Assembly: GCA_937897215.1 (NCBI GenBank)
Contig: CALCBQ010000231.1
Span: forward strand, 1-14,975
Length of the DNA: 14,975 nt
DNA from: an uncultured Clostridia bacterium
Lineage (GTDB): Bacteria; Bacillota; Clostridia; Oscillospirales; Acutalibacteraceae
Direction: 5' to 3'
In this document: one piece after another, positions 7,601 through 12,732 of the stretch
How positions within the stretch are numbered: position 1 is the stretch's first letter
Layout: each line of letters begins with the position of its first letter
Made by a program: the position numbers and the translations under genes
The notes under the pieces: model-generated
Seen by the model: the letters and a program-made list of their open reading frames with translations, nothing else
Database searches by the model: none
What the model was told of the DNA's origin: nothing

Positions 7601-8586
7601 TATAATGAACCAACAAACGCAGAGTCCGATTCTGTATATTCCTGTTTTGTTCGGATAACTGGGTCAACTGTTACAGGATATGCTCTGTCGTTATCATTAA
7701 GCCATTCTTCATCAAGTGTTGTGGTAACTGTAAATTTGTTGTTTTTAATGTTTGACAGAGTTAATGTAATGCCACCTGAATATTCCATGTTGGCATCAGT
7801 CATATATGGTGCATTGATTGTATAAATCACTGTACCATCTTCTACTCTTAATTCAATTGTTTTATCATTAACCTGAACAGGAGTAATACCGTTCGCCTTG
7901 TATTCAGCAACAAATTCAGTCTGAGTATCTTTACTATTGAGAATAATGTTCTCTTTAAGCCCCTCTGAGCCAACAATATACTCAAAATCTATATCTTTAT
8001 ATACATTTTTGTAAATCACTTGTGAGGACAATTTTTCAAGAGTAGTTTCATCGCCGTCATCGGTGGTTTCTGTTATCTGTGCTGTTACTTTGTTTGCCTT
8101 GGTGTAATACCATGACAATTTGTATCCGTCTTTTTCAATACGAACAAATTTCTTACCATTTGTTTTCTTTGAAAGACGAACAGAGTAATCTGCCAAGATA
8201 TTTGTAAGGTCTTTATTGCTTGCAGTTTCGCCGTCTTCTGTACCGGCATCAACTTCAACGAGAGTGTTGTCATAGTCTGTCCATTCGCCATCTTGAATAA
8301 AATGAACAGGCACTTCATACTGAGTTGCACGGTACGAGCCATCACTCATACGAAAATGTTTGACATACTGTTCACGCTTGGAAGTTTCTTCTGCAAGAAT
8401 TTCTGCCTCAGGCTCGGTTGTGTCAATGTCATCTAAAGATACGCCCAAGGTGTTTTCAGTATTTTCGTCAACTGTTGCTTCGTGATATGCATCTGCAATA
8501 ATCTGCATTGGTGCAATCTGTATTACAAGCAAAACAGAAAGAAAAACTGAAAGAATTTTACATGCAAGTTTAATTCCTTTTTTCAT
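1633..8586 (-). CDS. Secreted RHS/YD-repeat protein with DNRLRE, lectin-like modules and a variable C-terminal tip
   Basis: A 2317-aa secreted protein. Residues 1-33 are a Sec signal peptide: a basic start, a hydrophobic core, and likely cleavage after ADA. A DNRLRE-type module lies at about 310-495. RHS/YD repeats follow at about 640-850, then two beta-sandwich, carbohydrate-binding-like modules (about 861-1014, ending in FDDLQLEK, and 1018-1172). A ricin-B-like lectin lies at about 1263-1421 (QHWKL and QKFKI motifs). The main YD array runs from about 1440 to 2050. The RHS core end is at about 2050-2118, with YYLNSRYYLADLGRF, then NLFAYCGNNP and DANG, where DPxG is usual. After Gly2118 a 199-aa tip holds a Gly/Ala-rich hydrophobic stretch (2119-2195) and a polar end with several basic residues (RESRRANQQYALK). 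In this family the repeats form a shell around the C-terminal toxin; the toxin class here is not recognised. The start has a near-perfect Shine-Dalgarno (AAGGAGG on the minus strand, 8592-8598). Confidence 0.92.
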   Translation of the reverse strand: MKKGIKLACKILSVFLSVLLVIQIAPMQIIADAYHEATVDENTENTLGVSLDDIDTTEPEAEILAEETSKREQYVKHFRMSDGSYRATQYEVPVHFIQDGEWTDYDNTLVEVDAGTEDGETASNKDLTNILADYSVRLSKKTNGKKFVRIEKDGYKLSWYYTKANKVTAQITETTDDGDETTLEKLSSQVIYKNVYKDIDFEYIVGSEGLKENIILNSKDTQTEFVAEYKANGITPVQVNDKTIELRVEDGTVIYTINAPYMTDANMEYSGGITLTLSNIKNNKFTVTTTLDEEWLNDNDRAYPVTVDPVIRTKQEYTESDSAFVGSLYPTRNYFTYGLSHNGADSGSMYVGKISGYGQTESYLKVNTLPTLGVADKVVYAQIDMGLITCELGMQLEVKRLIEAWSMSSVTWSNKPEPAPSITDYIVLEGGESAEWLSFEITDLVRGWYSGEYPNYGMSFSTPKTTSAKVWMCSTDFIEKGLKENRPVISIVYRNMSGYEDYWSYTGVSAGRNGAVSVNNFNGNAVFSQPITMGDGGNLMPVSLSLVYNSNGANASYTYMAKNIQSNFHIYLKAESGDLATDGYKYYLNDADGTKHWFYFEKDSNGNFKNTAKDEDGLGYTLDVITVGSDTVCDKAKYRITDKNDTKMYFNSDGRLIQITNSTGNSACVTYQTVNNKVRIATIKDGAERVYTFNYTNSGNPILCTSITDPAGRSTSFGYDGIGHMSSVVFPDGKSISMSYTSDMLTCVTAIDGTRTKIAYDSTSQKRVSNINWGTSDSNLLESYSFAYKQNETTITERVSAEESRTYTYQFNNFGQTTGIVSNKDGNAQYFEYTAPTEKNSPNANKLVSQSKVINSVTNYVVNPDFYNNLTGYTKEIASTTGNPTITVDTTKGNLTKNSLKVYKPSSNTTYAYAIQRVTGLPTGTYTFSCYANTEGATISGGGIYVGYKVLDTDGNFIEQRKAEDKKSTDGWERMNITFDVTSGETVWLLVGLEGGTYPASGTVWFDDLQLEKSAGMSSYNLVDNSALTNGTTGWGTASQLVNISGLPGFSKGVYTDASTPSTKIGLTHRIYTTPGKKGDVFSFGSWVKGDSAPVNDLKKDDPHTPIFEIALHFFNASGTWLKKEVIKLNDDLNTWQFVSGKAIAPVDYDHIGIEIDYSYNVNTVYATGAFCYKEEFGQTYTYDKDGNVVSSVDLANTESNFAYFGDQMAKMLNPSGSRYLYSYDEQNKLNYALSSDGQEYDFEYDDKGNVTSSEITARKPATQVEAGKEYIIVNAYSGKALDSGSTGILSDDTFTSPYDPDSVYQHWKLVSTGTTDVYRLTPAGFPDKTYLCLDVYNNLADEGTIVQIHEWHGYNAQKFKIVKDTDNTFTIATACSSYAKVLDAQYEEKDLDEKQIVKQKTLVTPNTDESVKWYFYPVEKTEDKTISTSATYTDNKNFVSTMTDQRGNVTTYNYNQNKGTLTSVTDAKNNTTNYVYNANTNALQSVTSGGMTNSYTYNNDRLTEINVNGSTRYKFLYDAFGRTTKTQVGNGTNYRDLSELTYNSKGLLQQQKYGNQDYITFGYDNLDRLINKSYNGSNINRAQYFYGADGNITRTIDYSTNTDTKYVYDLAGRVVSIRDYRLEDLTYTPLKASVEYTYADKTNYLTGIKHFNALGTQNIGYRYGNLANGEMPDVIYGVTWNNQNVLNYTYDNLGRLTNKTIPLYSEDAVSESLNTTYTYYDVNDSKTTTLLKSTSTNGITQTYEYDELGNITSIFYGADSDTFEYDNLNQLVRENLSYIDKTYTYEYVNGNIKYKHEYDYTTGVLPATPKKTIEYHYDDSSWSDVLTSVSETTYPTTNSSNTSTYSVMGGILNAPSTDTTASDTLAKSILGNNCKKVDITANGVLNDLATPNMNTYSMNSTTNSSTLFSMEVDEIGNMTKFNGYDFNWNGRRLESISQDGVELISYKYNIDGQRVSKTVGNTTTEYFYNGDILAGQKTGNDVLVFMYDNNGDVFGFTYNGTPYYYIKNAQNDVYMIVDETGVAQVLYMYDAWGRVACYDGTDFGLATINPLMYRSYYIDVETGYFFYYLNSRYYLADLGRFVSADSVELLGVNGDLASYNLFAYCGNNPIIREDANGGFWTTVGIMAVGGVIGATISAISSAATQKSLTGTVNWKSVGVAAVAGFVSGAIAASPLGIVGQQIAGAAIGGLSYAADCYVNDREMKLDEAVLSIGMGIVSGRIGGSGANENMALTSVINSTKQTIVRESRRANQQYALKAVASTISYRNNIISVSTWSSSFRFSLGCGLSNGFTSSYSKLDLFPKAPTCKPWKLGSKK

Positions 8587-8670
8587 AATATCCTCCTTTA
8601 AGAGTAATAAAATTCCTTTTGCGTACTAAAATATTTCATGTTTTTAGGCACCACTCCCCATAATGGTATT

Positions 8671-8700
8671 TATACTATATAAATCGTTTTTTATTGTCTT
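8671..8700 (-). promoter_or_regulatory. Weak candidate promoter of the RHS gene
   Basis: On the minus strand AAGACA (8695-8700) precedes an AT-rich -10 region containing TATAGT and TATAAA around 8671-8681. Spacing is 15-20 nt depending on the hexamer chosen, so the exact promoter is uncertain. The short palindrome CCATAATGG (8658-8666) lies just downstream and could be an operator. Confidence 0.3.
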
Positions 8701-8754
8701 TTTGTGATAGTTTTTTATATTTTATGTTTAATACCTAAAAAATTTGTGAGAAAA

Positions 8755-8795
8755 CCTTGACATTTTCAAGGGTTGTGGTATGATATACTTGAAAA
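8755..8795 (+). promoter_or_regulatory. Consensus sigma-A promoter with overlapping operators
   Basis: TTGACA (8757-8762), a 16-nt spacer, and an extended -10 (TGG then TATGAT, 8779-8784) make a strong promoter. It is covered by two inverted repeats: CCTTGA/TCAAGG (8755-8760 and 8766-8771) across the -35, and TTTTCAAG/CTTGAAAA (8763-8770 and 8788-8795) flanking the -10. A dimeric repressor bound there would shut it off; which protein does so is unknown. Transcription would start near 8791 and meet two terminators within about 105 nt. Confidence 0.75.
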
Positions 8796-8805
8796 GTGGA
8801 ATAGG

Positions 8806-8840
8806 GAGATTCGTTAACAGTTTTGACGAGTCTCTTTTTT
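8806..8840 (+). terminator. Intrinsic terminator 1 in the leader of the RusA-like gene
   Basis: GAGATTCGT (8806-8814) pairs with ACGAGTCTC (8826-8834), one G-U pair, with an 11-nt loop and then TTTTTT. It lies only about 15 nt after the predicted transcription start, so the promoter would normally yield a 45-50 nt RNA. Confidence 0.7.
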
Positions 8841-8860
8841 ATTAAAAACTAATTAAAGTT

Positions 8861-8896
8861 ATCCCTCTATTTAATTGCAAAATAGGGGGATTTTTT
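8861..8896 (+). terminator. Intrinsic terminator 2 in the leader of the RusA-like gene
   Basis: ATCCCTCTATTT (8861-8872) pairs with AAATAGGGGGAT (8880-8891) over 12 bp with one G-U pair and a 7-nt loop, followed by TTTTTT. It is a second independent stop on the same transcript. No gene lies between the two terminators. Confidence 0.75.
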
Positions 8897-8928
8897 ATGC
8901 CATTTTAAAATGTTTGGAGGTGATTGCC

Positions 8929-8943
8929 ATGCACAATTTATAA
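8929..8943 (+). CDS. Four-codon ORF (MHNL) with a near-perfect ribosome binding site
   Basis: GGAGGTGAT (8916-8924), close to the full anti-Shine-Dalgarno complement, stands 4 nt before ATG CAC AAT TTA TAA. It is either a leader peptide in the 5' region of the RusA-like gene or the stump of a lost gene. The 174 bp between its stop and the start at 9118 hold no other ORF, promoter or hairpin that I can support. Confidence 0.3.
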   Translation: MHNL

Positions 8944-9117
8944 AAAAGCAAACCTCGCCTGCGGTAAAAGGGCAAACAAAAAACTTAATAATATTTAATA
9001 ACAGGATATGAAGAGCTTACTTAACAGTATACTCACTTATGGATTAATTTCTTAATTGAGCGTGCTAATTGTAAGTTCTTTTTTTGTGTCTCAAAATGTA
9101 TGCAAAGGAGCTTTCAA

Positions 9118-9918
9118 ATGAATAATGACAACCCAGCAAAAACAAAAATACAAATTCAAACAGTAAAAAAACAAAACAGTAATAATTGTTTTAGCAAAGA
9201 TTCTAATGATGAATTATCATGCAAAACTATAACTTTACCGATTGAAGAAGAACTTGATTTTTGTGAAAAAAACTTAAAAAGTTTGCTTGATATTATTGCT
9301 GATTTTAAGCACAAAAGTATTATCAAGGATTCTAAGATTTCCAACTATTATGCTTTAAAGTTAATTAACTTAAGTGAAAAAATTTGCCTTGCCATCAGAA
9401 AGATTCCACATTATATTGATTGCGATTCTAATGATGGATATGAAAAAATTGAGCAAATTAATGAACAAATCGAAAATACTTGGGATATAAAAATTTGCTA
9501 TACAAAGCAAGGTTGGTTGCAAATAATTTTGCCTATTATGTTGCCAAAAATTAAACAACACAATACAAAAGTTATTGCCTTACCGTTGCAGATTGCTTTA
9601 AAAAATTTCTTTAAAAATAAAGATGTAGATAAGAAAATCCTAAGTGTAATCTGCTATTGCCATGTGTATAGTAAAGAGGTGTCACCTTCGCGATATCTTG
9701 ACCACGATAACATCGAAACTAAGGCAATTACAGACATCATAACAGATTTTATTTTATATGATGACGGACCTCAATTTCTAAATCATTATCATTGTTCAGC
9801 AATTGGCAAATACAGTCATACAGAGATTTTCATTGTTCCACAAAATGAATTTGTTGAATGGTTTTCATGGAAGCAAAATGATGATTTTGAGTCGTTATCA
9901 GCGTCAAAACCGCCTTAA
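9118..9918 (+). CDS. Element-encoded protein with RusA-like C-terminal motif (DUF6100-like)
   Basis: A 266-aa protein. ATG at 9118 is preferred over the in-frame ATG at 9100 because AAAGGAG (9104-9110) stands 7 nt before it. The N-terminal half is polar and helical, with likely coiled coil at about 45-100. The C-terminal half carries Asp195-His-Asp197-Asn198 with Lys202 and Asp206 downstream, then Asp215-Asp216-Gly-Pro-Gln and beta-rich segments. That order matches RusA Holliday-junction resolvases (D-x-D-N-x-x-K, then a D-D-x-x-hydrophobic motif about 19 residues on), except that Lys is one residue further away. From memory the RDHDNIETK-type signature recurs in mobile elements of gut Clostridia under a DUF name (DUF6100, unverified). 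It could resolve branched DNA during element replication or excision; a non-catalytic descendant is also possible. A hairpin terminator begins inside its stop codon. Confidence 0.7.
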   Translation: MNNDNPAKTKIQIQTVKKQNSNNCFSKDSNDELSCKTITLPIEEELDFCEKNLKSLLDIIADFKHKSIIKDSKISNYYALKLINLSEKICLAIRKIPHYIDCDSNDGYEKIEQINEQIENTWDIKICYTKQGWLQIILPIMLPKIKQHNTKVIALPLQIALKNFFKNKDVDKKILSVICYCHVYSKEVSPSRYLDHDNIETKAITDIITDFILYDDGPQFLNHYHCSAIGKYSHTEIFIVPQNEFVEWFSWKQNDDFESLSASKPP

Positions 9919-9934
9919 AAGCAGGTGCTTTTTT
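9917..9934 (+). terminator. Short terminator overlapping the stop of the RusA-like gene
   Basis: AAAAGC (9917-9922) pairs with GCTTTT (9927-9932) around AGGT, and the T tract runs to 9934. The stem begins within the TAA stop codon. It is short on its own, but a second terminator follows. Confidence 0.5.
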
Positions 9935-9970
9935 CATCAAATTTTATCAAAAATTTTCATCACTTGTTTG

Positions 9971-10016
9971 AAAACGCCACAATTCCTTATTTATCATAGG
10001 TTTTACGGCGTTTTTT
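9971..10016 (+). terminator. Terminator between the RusA-like gene and the structured RNA
   Basis: AAAACGCC (9971-9978) pairs with GGCGTTTT (10007-10014) across a 28-nt loop that can itself fold (CCT...AGG), followed by a T tract at 10011-10016. It ends 10 nt before the structured region at 10027, so gene 10199 probably has its own promoter or depends on readthrough. I found no convincing -35/-10 pair for it. Confidence 0.65.
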
Positions 10017-10026
10017 AATATTCAAT

Positions 10027-10147
10027 TTACGGTGGAGTTAGGGCGAGAAACACCGTAAGTACAAAATTAAATGAATCTAAAACGGCAATAAAATTAGAAG
10101 CGAGCTATCACCTAATTTTCTCGCCCTATTGTTGCGTTAGCAACAAT
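10027..10147 (+). ncRNA. Predicted pseudoknotted structured RNA or leader upstream of gene 10199
   Basis: Exact complementary segments define four helices. P1: TTACGGTG (10027-10034) with CACCGTAA (10051-10058). P2: TAGGGCGAGAAA (10039-10050), wholly inside the P1 loop, with TTTCTCGCCCTA (10117-10128), 12 bp, making a pseudoknot. P3: AAAATTAG (10090-10097) with CTAATTTT (10112-10119), which shares 3 nt with P2 and so competes partly with it. P4: ATTGTTGC-GTTA-GCAACAAT (10128-10147). The last helix ends 36 nt before the AAGGAG of gene 10199, and no T tract follows, so it is not a terminator. It may be a cis-regulatory leader, an independent RNA, or a DNA site such as a replication or transfer origin. 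Confidence 0.55.
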
Positions 10148-10198
10148 CACACCCATAAGCTGTTAGCAAAATAAAGTTATTATAAGGAGTTAATATCT

Positions 10199-11356
10199 AT
10201 GATTATTTTTAACATAAACACAAGAGTATACAATTTGATAAGTTTGTTATGTGTCACAGGTGAATATCCTGTTGCATCTTTAGGCATATTGGGTGACCGA
10301 ACTTGTTATCGAAGGTTAGTCACAAACATGTGCAAAATGCAAACATATCACAACAGTGAAACTGGCGAAAAAATTACTTGTCGTGCACTAAACATTTCCG
10401 GAAAAGGAAAATTAAAAACTATAAGGTTAACAAAGTACGCTCTACCTTTAGCAAGATGGGTTGAAGGTGCAGAGTTTTATACTGAAACACACCTCAAGAA
10501 TAATCGTAGTAGCAATGAACAAACGGTTGAGCGTCATCATCGTATGGCTGAAGCTGTTGCGATTATACAACAATCTGGATTTGAATATAGACCTTGGTAT
10601 TTACCGAAAATTCAAATTGAAAATCACCAATGTTCAGTAATTGATAAACCCTCATATTTTTTACCTAAAGTTTTTCGTGGTAATATAAGTAACCCAAGTC
10701 AAAAATATACTTTTTCAAGAGTTGTCGGTACACTCATGACACCAAATAAAACTTTAATGGTTTATAACACTCGCAATGCAATAATGAAATGGGATGGGCA
10801 AGGTGAATCTCGCACAAAAATTAATGTTGAAGACTTTTCTTACCGCAACACAAAAAAAGGTGAAATTGACTCTGCCATAATAATGGGGCAGAACTTAAAT
10901 TATGTACTCGGATTAATTTACCAGACTGAAAATCAATACAAGTTAGCTAGCACTTTCCAAAAATTTAATTTGCTAACTATGTTTTACAACATTCATTATA
11001 TCCCCTTAAATCAATTTGGTGCTAAGCTTATACAACTTTTGACTCTACAGAATTGCCATAATTATATTCTAAGCTTAATATATAATGATGAATCACTAAA
11101 ACATGGAAGTATGTCTTTAAACTATGATATCTATAACAATGGTGTTTACACTTTAAGTCTTCTTGATTATGACATGCGAAGACTGATTTTAGTTAAAAGT
11201 AAAATTAAAACGCTTATAAAAGAAGGCGAAACTTTCACATATCAGATTTTATGCTTTCCTGAACAGATTGATGAGTTATATCAATATTTAGGAGACTATG
11301 TTGAATATCTAACGGTAAATATTGACGAACTGTTAGATTTATTGTATGAAGAATAA
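10199..11356 (+). CDS. Hypothetical element protein with N-terminal winged-helix-like segment
   Basis: A 385-aa protein not recognised with confidence. Residues about 10-85 look like a winged helix: a hydrophobic helix (LISLLCVTGEYP), a Tyr-Arg-Arg recognition-like helix (YRRLVTNM), then a beta hairpin leading to LKTIRLTKYALP, the form seen in replication-relaxation-type and other plasmid DNA-binding proteins. A central region (about 175-205) has SRVVGTLMTPNKTLMVYN followed by AIMKW; from memory, a VYNTxxAxMKW signature recurs in uncharacterised proteins of Clostridial mobile elements. The C-terminal third is helical and acidic, ending in LLYEE. The start has AAGGAG (10184-10189) 9 nt upstream. 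Its position, between a RusA-like protein and a possible replication protein, suggests a role in element replication or its control; this is inference. It starts 51 nt after the structured RNA. Confidence 0.75.
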   Translation: MIIFNINTRVYNLISLLCVTGEYPVASLGILGDRTCYRRLVTNMCKMQTYHNSETGEKITCRALNISGKGKLKTIRLTKYALPLARWVEGAEFYTETHLKNNRSSNEQTVERHHRMAEAVAIIQQSGFEYRPWYLPKIQIENHQCSVIDKPSYFLPKVFRGNISNPSQKYTFSRVVGTLMTPNKTLMVYNTRNAIMKWDGQGESRTKINVEDFSYRNTKKGEIDSAIIMGQNLNYVLGLIYQTENQYKLASTFQKFNLLTMFYNIHYIPLNQFGAKLIQLLTLQNCHNYILSLIYNDESLKHGSMSLNYDIYNNGVYTLSLLDYDMRRLILVKSKIKTLIKEGETFTYQILCFPEQIDELYQYLGDYVEYLTVNIDELLDLLYEE

Positions 11357-11400
11357 TCGTGATACTTCTCATACCTTTTTAAGTTGACAGAATCTTGACA

Positions 11401-11440
11401 GTCTGCAGACATTGTTTTATTGAATGTTTTAGTTTATAAT
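11401..11440 (+). promoter_or_regulatory. Promoter and palindrome upstream of the attenuator of gene 11562
   Basis: TTGTTT (11412-11417), a 17-nt spacer and a perfect TATAAT (11435-11440) predict a start near 11447. Just upstream lie the exact palindrome GTCTGCAGAC (11401-11410) and two direct TTGACAG repeats 11 bp apart (11384-11390, 11395-11401), about one helical turn, which look like protein-binding sites. Confidence 0.6.
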
Positions 11441-11494
11441 AAAAGCATCCCAAGACGATAATGTTCAAGTCAACGGGTTTAGTTAATGAAGCTC

Positions 11495-11535
11495 AAAGCA
11501 GCTACAGTTTCTTTATTGAACTGTGGCTGCTTTTT
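11495..11535 (+). terminator. Strong terminator/attenuator just before gene 11562
   Basis: AAAGCAGCTACAGTT (11495-11509) pairs with AACTGTGGCTGCTTT (11519-11533), 15 bp with one G-U pair, a 9-nt loop and a T tract to 11535. It ends 15 nt before the AGGAGG of gene 11562, so a transcript from the promoter at 11412-11440 must read through it to express that gene. GTTCAA (11463-11468) can pair with TTGAAC (11517-11522) and would disturb the 3' arm, a weak antiterminator candidate. Without readthrough, a roughly 90-nt RNA is made. Confidence 0.8.
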
Positions 11536-11561
11536 GTTTTGCTCAAAAATAGGAGGTAAAA

Positions 11562-12554
11562 ATGTTGCAAGTTTTATTTAATTATCCTTATGTAATTTTG
11601 CCACGATGCATCATGCCAAATGGAACGGGCGTACTCAAAGATTTTTTCGCACTTGCTTATGCTTGTGCATATAAATCAGGCGTAACCAAGTACAACGGGT
11701 ATCACAACAAAGTCAAAGCTAACCAATGGGCTGGAGGATTAGATGGTGTGCGTCGCTTGTTAAAAAAGCGTACAAAAGATGATGCATTTTACACACTCAC
11801 AGAATTAACATTATTAGGACTTATCACACTTGAGCTGTATGAATACGGCTATATAGTCATTACCGTTCACTATGTTATTCCAAGTGGAATATGCACAGAA
11901 GAAATTGCTTTTTATCAAGAATATTTAGATATTCTCAGCAATGAAAATAGGGCAAAGATTTTAGAAAACACGGATAATGACCACACAATTTCTCACATTA
12001 AAAAACACGGTAAAAAATGTTATGTAAATGGCAATACCGGATTCGTTCGTATTGAAAAAAATGTATCAAACATACTTTTTGAAAATAATCGTACATTCAG
12101 AGATACAGATGCCTTTTTTGATTTGTATTTGCACACTGTTTATCGTGAACGATTTCAACCTTTCTCTGAAAACTGCCCAGCTATTCTTTATGAAAGGAAT
12201 ACACCCATTCTCACACTTGATACTCTTGCAAAGCGATGGCTATGGGACAAACAACGCGTTTATCGATTCTTCAAAAGATATGCAAATTATTTCAAGTTAG
12301 TAAAATTACAAAGTTCTTATGGCTGTGTAATTTTCAACATCGCCTATCCAATTGATGAAACAGTTGTTGTACCAACACAAGAAGAATGTTTTGATATCGT
12401 TAATCGGTTTAAAAACTATGGTGATGGGTTCTTTCGTTCCGATGAAATACCGGCAAATCAAAACAAGTACATAAATCTTTGCTTTTACACATTTACAAAT
12501 TATGTTGATGAAAAAGATTTACTTCATAATGATGAGAAGGTGATTCCAATGTAA
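11562..12554 (+). CDS. Candidate replication-type DNA-binding protein of the element
   Basis: A 330-aa protein without firm family assignment. Residues about 218-255 (DTLAKRWLWDKQRVYRFFKR and onward to VIFN) form a clear winged helix of the kind found in phage replisome organisers and plasmid initiators: Leu-Ala-x-x-Trp, then a turn, then a Lys/Arg-rich helix with aromatic anchors and a beta wing. The N-terminal part (about 20-115) is mixed helix/strand, with NGTGVLKDFFALAYACAY and GLITLELYEYGYIVITVHYV. The start is fixed by AGGAGG (11551-11556) 5 nt upstream. A terminator directly ahead of the ribosome binding site is how several plasmid rep genes are limited, and an AT-rich, repeat-bearing tract follows the gene; both fit a replication initiator, but no catalytic motif proves it. 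A transcriptional regulator is the main alternative. Confidence 0.7.
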   Translation: MLQVLFNYPYVILPRCIMPNGTGVLKDFFALAYACAYKSGVTKYNGYHNKVKANQWAGGLDGVRRLLKKRTKDDAFYTLTELTLLGLITLELYEYGYIVITVHYVIPSGICTEEIAFYQEYLDILSNENRAKILENTDNDHTISHIKKHGKKCYVNGNTGFVRIEKNVSNILFENNRTFRDTDAFFDLYLHTVYRERFQPFSENCPAILYERNTPILTLDTLAKRWLWDKQRVYRFFKRYANYFKLVKLQSSYGCVIFNIAYPIDETVVVPTQEECFDIVNRFKNYGDGFFRSDEIPANQNKYINLCFYTFTNYVDEKDLLHNDEKVIPM

Positions 12555-12564
12555 TTTACAAGTA

Positions 12565-12596
12565 TTTTGACGTGTAGTCAAAAACACAACTATAAT
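12565..12596 (+). promoter_or_regulatory. Promoter with a perfect operator-like inverted repeat over the -35
   Basis: TTGACG (12567-12572), an 18-nt spacer and TATAAT (12591-12596) form a good sigma-A promoter for the regulator, xis and int genes. TTTTGAC (12565-12571) and GTCAAAA (12577-12583) are an exact inverted repeat around GTGTA that covers the -35. A dimeric helix-turn-helix repressor would fit; the gene downstream is itself a candidate autoregulator. Confidence 0.65.
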
Positions 12597-12605
12597 TCTT
12601 TTTTG

Positions 12606-12688
12606 TTTGCTAAATAAAAGTATAAGTATTCTTAATTAATATATTATAAATAATTTTTTAATTATAATATTTTACATTAATTAGCAAA
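12606..12688. repeat. AT-rich tract bounded by an inverted repeat
   Basis: TTTGCTAA (12606-12613) and TTAGCAAA (12681-12688) are exact inverted repeats around 67 bp that contain only three G/C residues, including stretches built of TAATATATTATAA and AATTATAATATTT. It could be an easily melted unwinding region for replication, placed directly after the putative initiator gene, or simply an untranslated leader. It has no coding capacity. Confidence 0.4.
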
Positions 12689-12732
12689 AAGCACTAACTA
12701 CTATAAAAAAATAATCTTTTGGAGGTAAAAAC

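Noticed and set aside
8586..8757. Left attachment site of the integrative element
   Set aside because: I compared this gap with the tRNA-Lys 3' sequence and found no matching segment, so the element's left end cannot be placed here.
10027..10147. Pistol self-cleaving ribozyme (hairpin loop with TTAGGGC pairing to a downstream GCCCTA)
   Set aside because: The topology is similar, but the segment between the first hairpin and the pseudoknot strand is about 58 nt instead of a short conserved junction, the pseudoknot helix is twice the usual length, and I do not find the conserved sequence around the cleavage site.
11440..11520. Antisense RNA promoter opposing the 11562 leader
   Set aside because: Minus-strand TTGACT and TTGAAC hexamers are present, but neither has a -10 hexamer at usable spacing.
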